A stretch of DNA of 64,000 nucleotides from Urophycis tenuis (GCA_036785325.1 JAXIVH010000030.1:4529073-4593072); one strand, 5' to 3'. Numbered from the stretch's first letter, positions 44,917 through 56,802 are shown. Translations and numbers: made by a program. The notes: a model not told the origin generated them from the letters alone.

Positions 44917-45257
44917 TCCGACGACATGTTTTCATCAATGCCTCTTCAAAGTTGAATTTAAATTCATCTTGTTGACTGGCAGAGTTGGGATTTGAAACGC
45001 CACATCCTCAAAACAGAGCCTAAATACACCACATTTGACCACTTGGCAACAATAATTAACTGGAAAGCTGTAATCTTTATTGTATTACAAAATTAGACTT
45101 TAATTGGGTCCCACTGAAGCGAGAATGCTTGAATTTGCTGGCATAGTTATGGCTATATCAATTTGTATAACTTTGTCATCCTTTGTCATTGCGCCCATTT
45201 TCTAAATGACCAAATCACAACAGCACAGCATGGCTGACATGAAATAGCACAGAAAAT

Positions 45258-45333
45258 CCTGGCACTGGTGTGATTTGAACCCTGCCTTCTTAGAGGCAGG
45301 AGCCTGAATCCAGCTCCTTGGACCGTTCTACCA
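45258..45333 (-). pseudogene. Degenerate tRNA-Leu (CAG-like)
   Basis: Leu-type D arm and an anticodon loop TTCAGGC (CAG), B-box-like GGTTCAAATC, but the acceptor and T stems do not pair well. Confidence 0.55.
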
Positions 45334-45907
45334 CAAAAAAATAACCTTTCTTCAAACCTTTCTTCTGATTCTGATTCAGATTCAGATTCAACAGTTGGCT
45401 GGAAGAGGTAGTGTACGTATGAAACATGGCGTCCTGAAAGCAGAGTGTAAATACACTCTGTTTGACCACTTGGCCACTATAACTCACTGGATGTCTGGAC
45501 TGATGAAAGAATATTTGAGTATTTGAACTTTGGGACGACAACAATTTGTTTAAGATGTTGTGTTATTGTTTATTATGGACCAATTGAAAGATGACAAAAA
45601 ACACCTTTTCGTCAATGCCTCTTCAGAATTGTGCTTAAATACAACATTTGGACTGGGAGAGTTGGGATTTGAAACACGGTGTCCTCAAAGCAGAATGTCA
45701 ATACACCACGTTTGACCCCTGGGCCACTATAACTCACTGGATGTCTGTAATCATTAGTGTAATACAAAGTTAGTCTTCAATTTGGTCAGAAGAAAGAATA
45801 CTTGAATTTGGTGGCAAATTTGGGACCACAACAATTTGTTAAGGAGGATGTGTAATGTTTTATTATGGACCAATTTCAAAGATGACCAAAAGTACTTGGT
45901 GCAGTGT

Positions 45908-45979
45908 GGCTCGTTGGTCTAGGGGTATGATTCTCGCTTCGGGTGCGAGAGGTCCCGGGTTCAAATCCCGGACGAGCCC
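45908..45979 (+). tRNA. tRNA-Pro (CGG)
   Basis: 72 nt, identical to the 31047 copy except the anticodon loop TTCGGGT, giving CGG. Confidence 0.95.
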
Positions 45980-46249
45980 CATGATGCTGCAAATTTCCTT
46001 GAGGAAACTTGAGCGACATGTTGCAGATGATCGATTCAACAATCAGAAAGATTATCACATTGCATGTACTCTGGACATTGTAGTCAGTCTGATTTAGTCA
46101 TTAGTTCAAGTAACTTTACGAAAACTAACTGAATTTTACAAGGAACGGAAACTACCTACTGTGTAAATTAAGGGCAAATACCCATAAGTAGATCTATTGT
46201 AAGATATCGACCACAAAAATAGATTAGGCCCAATAACACTGCCAGAACT

Positions 46250-46391
46250 TTAAGAACGAACGTTATTTTACGTTCCGAACCGGTTCAGGAACGATATGTT
46301 GGTGGCGGAACGCATGAACGAAAACGTTAAATATACCGGTTCCGTTCGGAGCGGAACGATTGAAAAAAAAAATCGTTTTCAAGCCCTGGTC
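46250..46391. mobile_element. hAT-type non-autonomous fragment
   Basis: Rich in GAACG/CGTTC words in both orientations; read on the minus strand its right end begins CAGGGCTTGAAAACGA, a common hAT terminus. Left end not identified. Confidence 0.45.
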
Positions 46392-46813
46392 TTTACGTTA
46401 GTTTACAACCAGCAAGTCAGCAACAGTTGACAGGTTATCCTAGTATTTATATTATTTAGATGAATACTTATCTTACCTCGATGCAACAGGTTGATTGTCG
46501 GCTATCAAACTTCCAGATAAATTTCTTCCCAATTTTTATTTTATTTTTTTACCCCGGATAAACTTGATGCCGCTGTTCGGAGGCACGGTTTGGAGGCATA
46601 TATTTCGGAAGACTAGGCCTACTAGATTTTAAAAAACATATTTTTTGTTTGTTTGTTTTTTGTTTTTTAAATGCGTTCTGCAGAGAAGGGAGACTGGTGT
46701 TGGTCACGGTTTGGAATGAAAGGGAGAAACAGGACAGAGTAACACGGCCAATATCGCAAATATATATATTTATTTATTTTTGAAGACGTTAGTTAAGGCG
46801 GCAGGCGTGTGTT

Positions 46814-46833
46814 GCTTAGGCGGCCGCCTAAGC
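46814..46833. repeat. 20-bp perfect palindrome
   Basis: gcttaggcggccgcctaagc, centred on GGCCGCC. It lies about 20 bp from a CAGGGTTTCCCACAG-like hAT terminus (minus strand, 46836-46857). Confidence 0.8.
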
Positions 46834-46891
46834 TGTAAAGGGCTGTGGGAAACCCTGGTATAATTACAGGATAACTATGCCACCTATAATG

Positions 46892-48185
46892 TCATATAAT
46901 TTTAATGTTAAAGCTGAGTCGCTTCCTGCAATCTTTGCTGATGTGCCCCGCTAGACCCAGCCAAAGCAAATTCCATTCTCCTTTATAAATGATAGCAGTG
47001 TGTTCTTTCTTTTCCAACTGTGGACATAAAGCATGTTCCCTTTTACAATACAAGCAATTCTTTACAGTAGGTTGACTTTGTTTTTCCTTCCTTGTTTCTT
47101 TATCCTTTTCCTGATCTGCAGCTGTTACCGTGGTGGCAAAGATGCTTCCTTTTATTCTTGGTTGAGGTTGTGACTTGAACCTCTGTATGTCTTTGCTTGG
47201 TGTTGGCATGTCTTTGATATTTCCAAATACTGGATCAGTTTCAGTCCTTACCTGTTTTTCAATTAAATCTACTAGGTCCTTGAAAGTACCTCTTTGCTTC
47301 TTTCGTTCCTGAAGATTGCATGCCACAGTCCTCCACTTATCCCTCAGCTGGTAGGGTAACTTGCTTATGACGCTTAACATATTAGTTGGTAAATTAAGCT
47401 CGTACATGTAGTTGATGTCTTCCATGGCAAGTGTGTATTCTTGCAGTGATTTTGTATCATCAGGTTTTATTGATGACCATGAAAGAGCCATGTCCATGTA
47501 TGCTGTGGCGATTTTAAACTCATTTCCAAAATATTCCTGTAGCAGTGACTTGGCTCTAGTGAATCCTCTGTCTGAGGCCATGTGTAAACAGCTCCTTACA
47601 AGTTCCCTTGGCTGTCCTGTTGTGTATTGTTCCAGGTAGTAGAGACCATCCTTGGGGTTTGGAGTCTGGCTTTCGATATTGTGTTCAAAGGACTTCATAA
47701 ATGTTTGGTATTGAAGTGGGTTACCGTCAAAAACTTGAATTTCTTTCTTGGGCAGTGAAGAAAGACAATGTTGCTGTATTAATAAGGCAGTGATTTCATT
47801 TTGTCTTTCCATTACTGCAAATATATTGCTCTGTTCATTGTTTCTTGAAGCTGAAGACATCACCTGTGGATGCTCACCTGGGTTACTAATGCTTGATTGG
47901 AGTGTTAAGGGAGCTCTGGAGAAAGATTGGGTTTGCTTTCCAGTTTTTTCTGTTGTCGTTATTATGGGTGTTTGTGGGTTGATAACACTGCTTTGAAGGA
48001 ATTTGTTTATGTGCATGCACAGCCTGTAATTGTGGTTCAAACAAATCTGTTTCAACCTTAGAATCAACCATTTTCTTTTCTTGTTGTCCTTTTTCAAAAT
48101 ATGATTCCATACCGTCAGATACATGAGAAAAGTGACTTTGGATACTGGATTCTCTTGAGGCTCCTAGTACCTTAACTTTAGCCAT
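46892..48185 (-). pseudogene. BEL/Pao retrotransposon gag
   Basis: Starts ATGGCTAAAG at 48185. Residues in the DUF1759-like capsid region: FDGNPLQYQTFMKSFEHNIE, GLYYLEQYTTGQPRELVRSC, ATAYMDMALSWSSIKP, LPYQLRDKWRTVACNLQER, DPVFGNIKDMP. A zinc-knuckle-like CLYCKREHALC and GHISKDC follow near the end. One frameshift near 48000 in the N-terminal part and a probable one between the two zinc elements. There is no protease or pol downstream, so the copy is 3' truncated. Upstream lies its terminal repeat (48193-48627), also on the minus strand. Confidence 0.8.
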
Positions 48186-48192
48186 CAGAATC

Positions 48193-48627
48193 TGAACAAT
48201 ACATCCTACAGACACAATCCACCCCATTTTCTCTTTGTCTTTACATAGGGAATTGATATATATGGGGATTGTCATGATTGGATGATGTATGGTGCATAAA
48301 AACTCAACAAATGTAAAAAATTGGTGACATTGAATCACTGGAACTCCTCCCCTATTGACCCTATTGATATATTTTTTCTAACTTTTGTATTTTTACAATC
48401 TTTAAGATGTCTAATAAACAAATGTTGATGATCCCCACCTGAAATATTGTCACATGTATGTCTTTTCTGGCTATATTGGTTGCTAAACATATTCCCCTGT
48501 TCTGGCTCTGCCCAAGATCCATTATGCTTATAGGGTTACATTCCTTCCAATATTGTTAGTGTTGCTATGGAAACGAACATAAGCTGTTAACTGATTTTAA
48601 CAAGCTCCATACTTTCTGAAAGTTACA
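48193..48627 (-). repeat. BEL/Pao 5' terminal repeat (copy 1)
   Basis: Begins TGTAACTTTCAG on the minus strand and ends 8 nt before the gag ATG. An inverted copy is at 51741-52206. The region may include leader as well as LTR, because no separate primer-binding site is visible before gag. Confidence 0.65.
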
Positions 48628-48846
48628 TTTATTAGAATATACTGAAATTGAAAAAGTAAAAAAAAGTTATTTGAATAGGTCAAAAGGTCAAGGTCAATGA
48701 TGTCTATTCATCATACAGCAGGTCTTCATAATCGATGCCTTGCTCCTCGTCTTCTTCACCATCTCCATCCATCTCCTCTATTATGGACCTTATTATGGAC
48801 CCTATTAACATGACCTGCGCGAAAGGGGGAAAAAAATGAATGCGCG

Positions 48847-51011
48847 TCATTGTACCCAGCAGCAACTAGCAACTAGCAAGTCCTTTATGACTGAGTATTC
48901 TGTAAAAGGTTGGTTGATTGGGGTGAAATAGTCGATGGTAGATCTTCGAGGGGGCTTGTAACCAGTGGCTGATACAAAGCCAGCAAACCCTGCAACAAGT
49001 TGCTTTGATCCACTGCTTCCCACCACTCGGGCAAGTAACCAGACACGATACTCTTGGATGCAGTTTGAGTAGACTTTGTGGTTTGCTGTGGGTGGAGTAA
49101 AAACTGCCCCCTCAGGAAATTTGGGTCCGACTCGGCTGTAGATATGGACGGTGTTCAGGGTCTCAGGTATGTCAACCTTGAGAGAGCGTGTCTTGTTCCG
49201 CTCGTAGAGTGGGAGCGTTCGTTGAATTTCCAGAGAGTTGATGGCATCAAATCCAGGTTTCACCTCCTGTATCATGATCCCACCGGTCCAGTTGACCACA
49301 TTTGAGCCATGAATGTTTGTCGTTATTTTGTTAAGATTGTCCCACCCGAGATGAAACACATAGTTCCCCTCACCAGTAATAATTTGTGGACCGAGAGAGA
49401 CGGAAACCTCATTGAGGGCCTTGGTTAGAGCGGTCTCAAGTTCCAAGCCAAAGTCGTAGGTTTCACAGTGACCTAGCCTACTGAGAATAGTAGTCAGTTG
49501 TTTACTGCGATGAAGGTGACGTATAGTGGTACAGAGGAGGATATGCTTAGGCAACTTCCACTCTCCCTTTGTCACAGCACGGCAGATGTCCTGAAATAAT
49601 AAAGAAAGCAATTATCATTGAAGGTTCAAGCAACTATAGTGTACACAAAATAAAACGTATGCAATATTTAAAGGCAAAAAATATATCAAAGTGGAGAGTT
49701 ATGTCATACCTGACTTATAGACAGCACAAGGCGTCTTGTCTTCTCACACTTCTCCAAGTCAGCATTACCAGAATTTATGAGGGTCAGGAACCTCATAAGA
49801 TCAGATGGGAGGAGGTCATCCAAGGACATGACCAGATCATCAGCCGTGGGAGGCCAAGGAAGAGGATGTGACTCTCTGTATGTTTTCTGGATTGTATCAC
49901 GAAGAAGAAGGGCCACATCTTCATATTTGTCCATGCTCCTCATCTTATATGCATTTCTCACTGCATCTTGGATGGATAAACTAGCGCTGAATATCAAGAC
50001 ATTGGTGAAACAACCCTTCAAATCTGCTGTGACCATAGAAATGCCAATCCCCTCATGCTCCTCAAGTTTTCTCTTCAGTTTTTCACTTCTGTACTCGGGA
50101 TTGGGGAAGCCATTTTTCTCCAACTCTTGGGTGTAGACAAGACGCAGTGATGCAAGCCGCACAATCTTGTTCTGTCTGATCACTTGATCTTGAATGACAT
50201 CAAGTACAGCATTAAATGACATCTGATGTGCAGCAGCCATGGTAGTCTGCTCTGTTTCAATGACAGGGTTGGTAGCAAGGGCTTTACCTCGGGATGTGAT
50301 ATGATTTGCATATTTCAAGTTGAATGACTTGCGACATGACTGATGGTAGTTCGCTTCTCTTGCAAAAAAGGTCCTCACCTTGCACCATGCGATGTAGATG
50401 GTGAAGTTCAAGTTCAAAGGCTTGAGGCGCAATCTGTTTCCATGTAGGCTCCTTCAATGCTCCCTCCTTATCCTTATATACTGGGAACTTGATGCATCGT
50501 TTGGTCTTTCCCATTACTTTCACTTCCAGCTTGCCACAGAAGATACACTCTGGGGGGAACAACTGCTTAACTGAGGAGGACCCACATTTACGAGGTGAAC
50601 GTGATGTTAAAGCTTGCTGAGATGTCACAGAAGGTCTTTCCTGTAAGCGTCCCTGGTTCTTTGTAAACTTTTGGTAGCAGGCTCGATGATAACCAGTTGT
50701 TTCTAAATTGGCACCTACAAGACTGTCGGGAATGAGATTACATGCATCCTCCATGCGAAAAGGCGAATCAAGAGCTTCTTGGAGACGTCTATCACGAATG
50801 CTGTGTAGCAGAGCCAGCTTGTCAGTTGCCGACCCTGTAATTTTACTAAGTGGTGTGAAATCTGCATGCTCAAAGCCATGTACATGTTAAATACAATTTT
50901 CTTCTGATTTCACACCATCATATCTTGTGGATTTCTTTGTGGCAGGAGTGAACTCCTCAGACTCACTATCATTTTCTTTCTTGTGTTTCTTTGACTTAGA
51001 CGTAGACTTGG
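48847..51011 (-). pseudogene. Gene D: two-exon gene of an uncharacterised multi-copy family
   Basis: Exon 1 about 51011-49710 and exon 2 49590-48847, joined across AGTCAG|gtatga to tttcag in phase. Visible: lysine-rich start (KSKKHKKEN), ENCI with the second Cys of a C-x2-C lost to a TAA near 50890, GFEHADFTPL, YHRACYQKF, CIFCGKLEVKV, then after a one-base insertion in a T run near 50365, FAREANYHQSCRKSFN; LVYTQELEKNGF; exon 2 has DICRAVTKGEWKLPKH, RSKQLTTILSRLGHCETYDFGLELE and HLGWDNLNKI. The Cys/His spacing suggests zinc binding. Proteins of this kind occur in many copies in fish, molluscs and cnidarians and are probably transposon-borne, but I know no established function. The C-terminus is cut off at about 48850. 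Confidence 0.5.
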
Positions 51012-51049
51012 ATATGATTACCAATGATCACCAACTAGCCAATTAGCTA

Positions 51050-51740
51050 TTATAGTATAACAGTGTTGACTTTCTTTTTCCCTAATGTCTTCAAGGCAGC
51101 TTCAAACTTGGTAGAGGAGTATATTTTTCAGTCTGGACTTTCTGATGGCCTTCAGTGTTATTGACTTCCTACCACACTTATTGCTCTAAGTTTCAAATTG
51201 ATTCAAATCTAAATAAAAAAAACTTGCCACAATATTTTAAAGTGGGGATTAAACTGCCCTCACTGCTTCCCTGTGCAGATAGACAGACAGCTAAACTCCC
51301 CACAGAAAGACACAAGTAGGCTGTAGATTCCTCTTAGGATTTTTACTTTTACAGTGTACATTCAAATGCTGTACTAAATACTATCATTTTAGTGCTCTAC
51401 TAAAGTGTATTCAGACCTATTCAGAGTGATACATTGTAGCTGATACAAGTTAATTGAATACTAGTTACTTATCAGAAGCAGGAGGAAAGCTAGTCTACTT
51501 GTTTCAGTTTAAAATTGACAGTTATTCTATGCTAAGCATACAGAAGACAATGTACTTTGTAGGCTAGGCCTACTAGATAACAGTTAAGAGTAGCCTAAAA
51601 CAGTTAAATATGAATAGCCTAATTCAAGTGAAGTGAATTAAATAAATTCATTAAAGGTCAATCAGTATATTAAGAGCTATTAAAGGTATACTTACAGGCT
51701 GTACTTCTCAAGAGATAATAATGTATTTTAAGCAATAAAT
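51050..51740. other. Spacer between gene D and second terminal repeat
   Basis: Mostly AT-rich. A short minus-strand open segment near 51065-51125 (KFEAALKTLGKKK-like) may be another exon of gene D; not supported by clear splice sites. Confidence 0.3.
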
Positions 51741-52206
51741 TTAACTTTCAGAAAGTATGGAGCTTGTTAAAATCAGTTAACAGCTTATGTTTGTTTCCAT
51801 AGCAACACTAACAATATTGGAAGGAATGGAACCCTATAAGCATAATGGATCTTGGGCAGAGCCAGAACAGGGGAATATGTTTAGCAACCAATATAGCCAG
51901 AAAAGACATACATGTGACAATATTTCAGGTGGGGATCATCAACATTTGTTTATTAGACATCTTAAAGATTGTAAAAATACAAAAGTTAGAAAAAATATAT
52001 CAATAGGGGAGGAGTTCCAGTGATCCAATGTCACCGATTTTTTACATTTTTTGGTGTTTATTTGAGTTTTTATGCACCATACATCATCCAATCATGACAA
52101 TCCCCATATATCCATATCAATTCCCCATGCAAATCCCCCATATCAATTCCCCATGCAAAGACAAGGAGAAAATGGGGTGGATTGTGTCTGTAGGATGTAT
52201 TGTTCA
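51741..52206 (+). repeat. BEL/Pao terminal repeat (copy 2, inverted)
   Basis: Inverted copy of 48193-48627, about 450 bp alignable, with an internal tandem duplication of TCAATTCCCCATGCAAA near 52117-52160. No gag follows. A more diverged partial copy of its middle part is at 52255-52375. Confidence 0.65.
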
Positions 52207-52487
52207 GATTCTATGTAGATTTAAAGTTTTCATTTTCCACAGCCGAAAATCAAGCACGGACACAGAAGATGGTACAAAAAATCATATATGGGACAATTAT
52301 TTGCATGGGGAACATCAAAATTCCTTTACTAGACACCTTAAGGATTACAAAAAGCTAGGTTAAAAAAAAATATCTTTCGGGTGCAGGTGACCCCCCCCCC
52401 TTCCTACCCTACTATGTGTTCTCACCGACACCCCCATTGGTCTCAAGCCAGCACCGAGACATTCTTAAAAGCCTCCTCTTCAGTCGT

Positions 52488-52516
52488 GGTCCTCCTGACA
52501 CACAGTCAGGAGGACC
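52488..52516. repeat. 12-bp hairpin GGTCCTCCTGAC/GTCAGGAGGACC
   Basis: Perfect arms with loop ACACA, in the intron side of the duplicated exon. A mismatched version is at 53083-53111. Confidence 0.85.
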
Positions 52517-52561
52517 ATGATGGACCGTGAGACTTATTAGTTCAGTAAGAGTGAGACCAAC

Positions 52562-52817
52562 CTTGGGGAGGCCAATCTGACGCAGCCACCCCCACCACGT
52601 CCACCACCTCTTGGGTTGGTGCCCGGTCTCAGGTGGAGGAGCTGGGGCTGCCTGGGCTCCATCCTCCTGGAGCCCCCATGCCTCAGTGGGGGCTGCTGGC
52701 CTGGAACCCACGCCCATGACTGGGCCGCTCTGGGCCGTTGATGGGCTGATCTGGGCCATCTCTGGGCCAATCAGATCAGCCTTGGAGGGGGCGAACTCTC
52801 ACTGGTAAGGACAAGAC

Positions 52818-52855
<38 letters not shown>

Positions 52856-53613
52856 CAGATTCAGTGTTACCTGAGATGACCACCAGCAGGGTCCTCTCCT
52901 CCGGCCAACCTCGGCTCGCGTTTTCGCTGCTGCAAGTAACATCATAACAGTCATGGTGAGTGAACCGTTTCAGTAAAACATAAAGACCTTATGAGGTCAT
53001 TTATCTGGTGTAGGCTAAGGTGACACAACAAACAGACCAAATAAATCAGTCTGACTTTGGAGGACACTTGTTTTGGTCGTGGTCCTTTTGAAAAACACAG
53101 TCAGGAGGACCACGACAGACCATGACACTAAACTAAGACTTATTAGTTCAGTCAGAGTGAGACCAACCTTGGGGAGGCGAATCAGAAGCAGCCACCCCCA
53201 GCACGTCCACCACCTCTTGGGTTGGTGCCCGGTCTCAGGTGGAGGAGCTGGGGCTGCCTGGGTGGAGGAGACGGACACCATGGAGTCTGGGACTCCATCA
53301 CTACTGATGGAGTCTCTCAGTGTGCTGACGCTAAAGAGAAACACACAGAAACCTCATCATGTGCACCAATTCACTGGGATGTGTTTCATACTCGTACGTG
53401 TGGGAAAAGAGCTGTAACGCTGTGATCTGATTGGTGGATATTATTAACATTTATAGAGTTCACATAAAGGTGTAACTTGTCATAAATTCACCCATAATCC
53501 CACAGTCAAACAGTTTATATGGATTCATTGTGAATAAGGATGGATTGTATTTACCTCCTCTGCTGGCTGCAAGGTGTTGGTTGGTCCTGAACTGCTTCAG
53601 GACTCACCTTCAC
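52562..53613 (-). CDS. Gene E: exons of an unknown proline-rich protein with an exon duplication
   Basis: Candidate exons: 53613-53555 (VKVSPEAVQDQPTPC), 53330-53168, 52929-52871 and 52780-52562. The first two join in phase (AG|C). The second and fourth end in the same sequence, AAPAPPPETGHQPKRWWT followed by WGWL and LPK, and share the donor AAG|gttggtc plus intron sequence, so one is a recent duplicate of the other. The join from 52871 to 52780 leaves a phase mismatch, so the gene may be alternatively spliced or broken. It lies 3.2 kb downstream of the USP gene on the same strand and could be part of a longer 3' region of that locus. No domain recognised; protein identity unknown. Confidence 0.4.
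52820..52851. repeat. (AC)n microsatellite
   Basis: Uninterrupted dinucleotide repeat between candidate exons of gene E. Confidence 0.95.
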
Positions 53614-54264
53614 CTGTTGACAGAGGAAATACCACAGAACAATTGTTAGACAATAATGTTAATACAAAAGTTACATGTAGTACTTTTCTTTTTACAGCAA
53701 AGTAACAAGATGAAATTTGAATTCTAAGAGCTGTTGAATTTCATGTCCAGATTGTTTCGATGGTTCTCTGGTTACATACCTTACACTGAACGCAAAGCCA
53801 GCACAGAACATGCTTGCTTCACTCGCTGAGAAGAGTACAAGTAATTGATTATTCTCTGGGAATAAAGATTCACAGCTGAATTATCCTCACTATCTCTCTG
53901 CTCGACAAACATGTACTGCCTCAAATGGAAGACTGGGTCTTCTTCTAGGCTGCCATGGAATGGGCCTAGGGCCTATTATGACATCATAGAGCCTCTGGAG
54001 ACACCAATATACCACTGCATTCTATGCTGTGTGTGTTTGTGTTGCATCAATTAGTCGTCACATTATGGAGGACTTCTTCACAAAATGTGCTTCTTAACAC
54101 ATTTAACCAAGTCTTTAAGCAGATCCCTTCCCGCAACAAGTTCATTAAAGACAAATAACTTTATTATTCCCGTAATTGTTTTTACATTCAGAATTATCAA
54201 ACACAAAAGGTCAATTAATTGGCAATCAAATACACCGTGGAGGCATATATATATATTTATATAT
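53614..54264. other. Non-coding stretch
   Basis: No gene recognised; AT-rich. Confidence 0.35.
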
Positions 54265-54372
54265 TTTGCATGCGTGTCTAGCACCGGGGATCGAGGGAAA
54301 CGGCATTTTGGTTTTTGTGTATGTCCTGTACATTCATGAAAACTGACAATAAGGTGTACTTGACTTGATAAC
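54265..54372 (-). repeat. Dispersed LINE-tail-like repeat (inverted copy)
   Basis: Reverse complement of 31189-31292, ending in GTACTTGACTTGA. Confidence 0.75.
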
Positions 54373-54394
54373 AACGTAAACCCAAACACGGTCA

Positions 54395-54605
54395 CTGGAT
54401 TTCACATCTGTGCGTATGCACTAGAAATCCCAATGGAACTTGTTACAAGCATGTAGGCCTAGTCTCTAGTGGTACTGAGGCCGCGAGCTCACACCAACGG
54501 TATCCTCAAATACCTGTGAGGCTCACAGCACCTGGCAAGCACCACTAGTGATGATGGCATGTCCACGGGCATTTTGTGCATGCCTGTGGACATTGTATGA
54601 TAATA
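54395..54605. repeat. Local duplicated segment, copy 1
   Basis: About 200 bp (ACTGGATT..CATCTGTGCGTA..GGCACCTGGCAAGC-type blocks..CATGTCCACG..GTGGGCATTG) with a diverged partner at 55395-55600. Confidence 0.6.
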
Positions 54606-55394
54606 ATAATGCAAACTACATGCTTTTACATTTAGGGCATTTAGCTTTTGTGCAAAGCAACAGTACAATTTGTCATTTAATTGCTGTTAATACAGTAAGC
54701 AAGTCACCAGAACAAGTTTCAAGTTTCAAGCATTTCAATTGCTATGATAACCATTGCTAGTATACAACATATCTGGCCTATGATGCGAAGTGCCAAGATA
54801 CAAAGAGCAGTTTAGAAAACGTTGCTGTTATTTTGGCACTACAATTATGAGGCTCGAAAAATCTAAAATATATTTATGATAAGAAATCCTCAAGTAAAAA
54901 ATAAAAATGAATCGTAACATAACAAGAGCGCATTTCAACATTTCCTCCTCGCATTGTACCACAGCAGCACCGTGTGGCCACATGGTATACTGCAATGATT
55001 TAGTCGCGTCTAAATTGTAAAACTACCGTTTTACCATGTTACGGTATATTGACATTTTGTTATTATTAAATATACCAGGGCAGTGCCCGTAGGAAGTATG
55101 TTATATTGTATATTATACTATATGGAGAAATCGCGTTTGTAACTGATGTTGGCTATATGATCCATGTATACAATGCCAACAGAAGCCGTTATTCATCCAA
55201 ATTGTTTGAAGGTAACCAAGATCAACCGAACGTTCCATCTCCCGTGAGGCCTTCTGCCTTTGGCCGTTTCTTTGTAAAATAGCCTACAGCAATTGGCAAT
55301 TTGGCACAAAAAAAGAGCAAAATATCACGTGACATATAAAAACAAGAACGCTCCGTGCCTCGGTGGCCTCTTTCCACCAATTTGGTAAAATAAG
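54606..55394. other. AT-rich non-coding stretch
   Basis: Nothing recognised. Confidence 0.35.
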
Positions 55395-55600
55395 CACCGT
55401 TACTGGATTACCATCCGTGCGTACCCACTATAAATACCAATAGAATGCGTGCATTAAATTGGAGCATGTAGAGGACTAGTTACTGGGGTTGGTGGCTACT
55501 TAGGCCGTAGAGCACGCGGCTCACGGCACCTGGCAAGCGCCACAGAGTAATGATGTCATGTCCACGTGCACTTCGCGCGTGACCGTGGGCATTGTTAATG
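55395..55600. repeat. Local duplicated segment, copy 2
   Basis: Partner of 54395-54605, same orientation, moderately diverged. Confidence 0.6.
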
Positions 55601-55654
55601 TGCATGCTCCCCTTTTGCCGTCGTCACCTTTTCCAATAACGCCAACCCTCTGCT

Positions 55655-55715
55655 AACTAATAAAGTCTCTTTATTTTCAAAACACCCAATGACCACGGGG
55701 TTACGTGGGGTTGGG
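55655..55715 (-). repeat. Retroelement end fragment (second copy)
   Basis: AATAAAGTCTCTTTATTTTC..CAATGACCACGGGGTTACGTGGGG matches 21035-21100. Confidence 0.6.
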
Positions 55716-56014
55716 GGAGTAATAAAAAAAAGACACATTTATTGTTAAAAATCTAAATCACAGCCAAAGTATTACATATTACATATCCATTATAATTGTT
55801 GTTATTGTTTGTGTTATATATATATTACTAGTATTATTTGTATTGTTTTGTTATTGTCATTATGATTATCTTATTATTGTATATTTTATTATTATAATTA
55901 TTATTACTATTGTTATTATGTAATTATTTATCATTATAAGGGTTTATTTTATTTATTTATTTAAAGTATTGTCACTATTATTTATTTACTACTATTATCA
56001 TTACTCTTATTTTA

Positions 56015-56113
56015 GCAATTAGTCACGAGAGGGTGTGGATTATGGAAAAATAAGGAACGCCTGAGAGGCGTTCCTTATTTTTCCATAATTCACACCGTCG
56101 AGTGGCTAATTGC
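56015..56113. repeat. 99-bp near-palindromic foldback element
   Basis: Arms 56015-56062 and 56066-56113 are inverted repeats with about six mismatches around loop GAG. Flanks are AT-rich. Looks like a minimal foldback MITE. Confidence 0.85.
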
Positions 56114-56802
56114 TATTCTAAAACTGTTACCAACGCGGCAATATGAAAAATCATGTAGCAATAAAAACGCTTCCGTTTCACTAATAATTCACTAGATGCG
56201 CAACAAAGTAGTTCCCAGATACAAGGAAGTAGTTCCCGGCCAGGTTGCAGAAACAACACGTCGCTTGCAAGCAATCACTTTATTTTTAACAGCCCCTTTC
56301 CACAAGCAGTTTATCGACCATAGTTAGTCCATCCAACAAATCGAAGTTAACTTTCCATTCCATAACAAAGCAGAAAAAAGCCGGTTCCGAGTTTCTTTAT
56401 TGTCGTCGTCGTTGCTATGCGCGGAGTGATATGTGAAGCGGTCAGCAGCAGCGTTGGATGGGGACAGGTGTACTTTATCGTCTCATAAAGCACACCTACC
56501 AGCCAATCAGAATCAAGCATTGGGACTAACAGTTTTAGAAATTGTTGTAAGTGCTATTATTATCATATTTTATCTACTATCATATAATTATTGCAGTGTT
56601 ATTATTAGAGATTATTATTAATCATCACTGGCTGTGGATTAAGAAGAAGACTTTTGTTTTAGAACCTCCTGGTTCTAACTCAGGGGGACATGGTCTCCTT
56701 CGACTGTTTCACTATTGGAATAAGACACACAGAAGACGGTGTTAGTAAAACAGCATTTGAGTTCAAAAACATGAGATCTTGTCAAGAGCAAAAGTTAAAG
56801 TG

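Noticed and set aside
31560..45990. CRISPR-like or satellite array from repeated blocks
   Set aside because: The repeats are long, few and tied to tRNA genes; spacing is irregular and there are no short direct repeats with unique spacers.
48193..48627. Solo LTR unrelated to gag
   Set aside because: It lies 8 nt from the gag start on the same strand, so it is the 5' end of that element.
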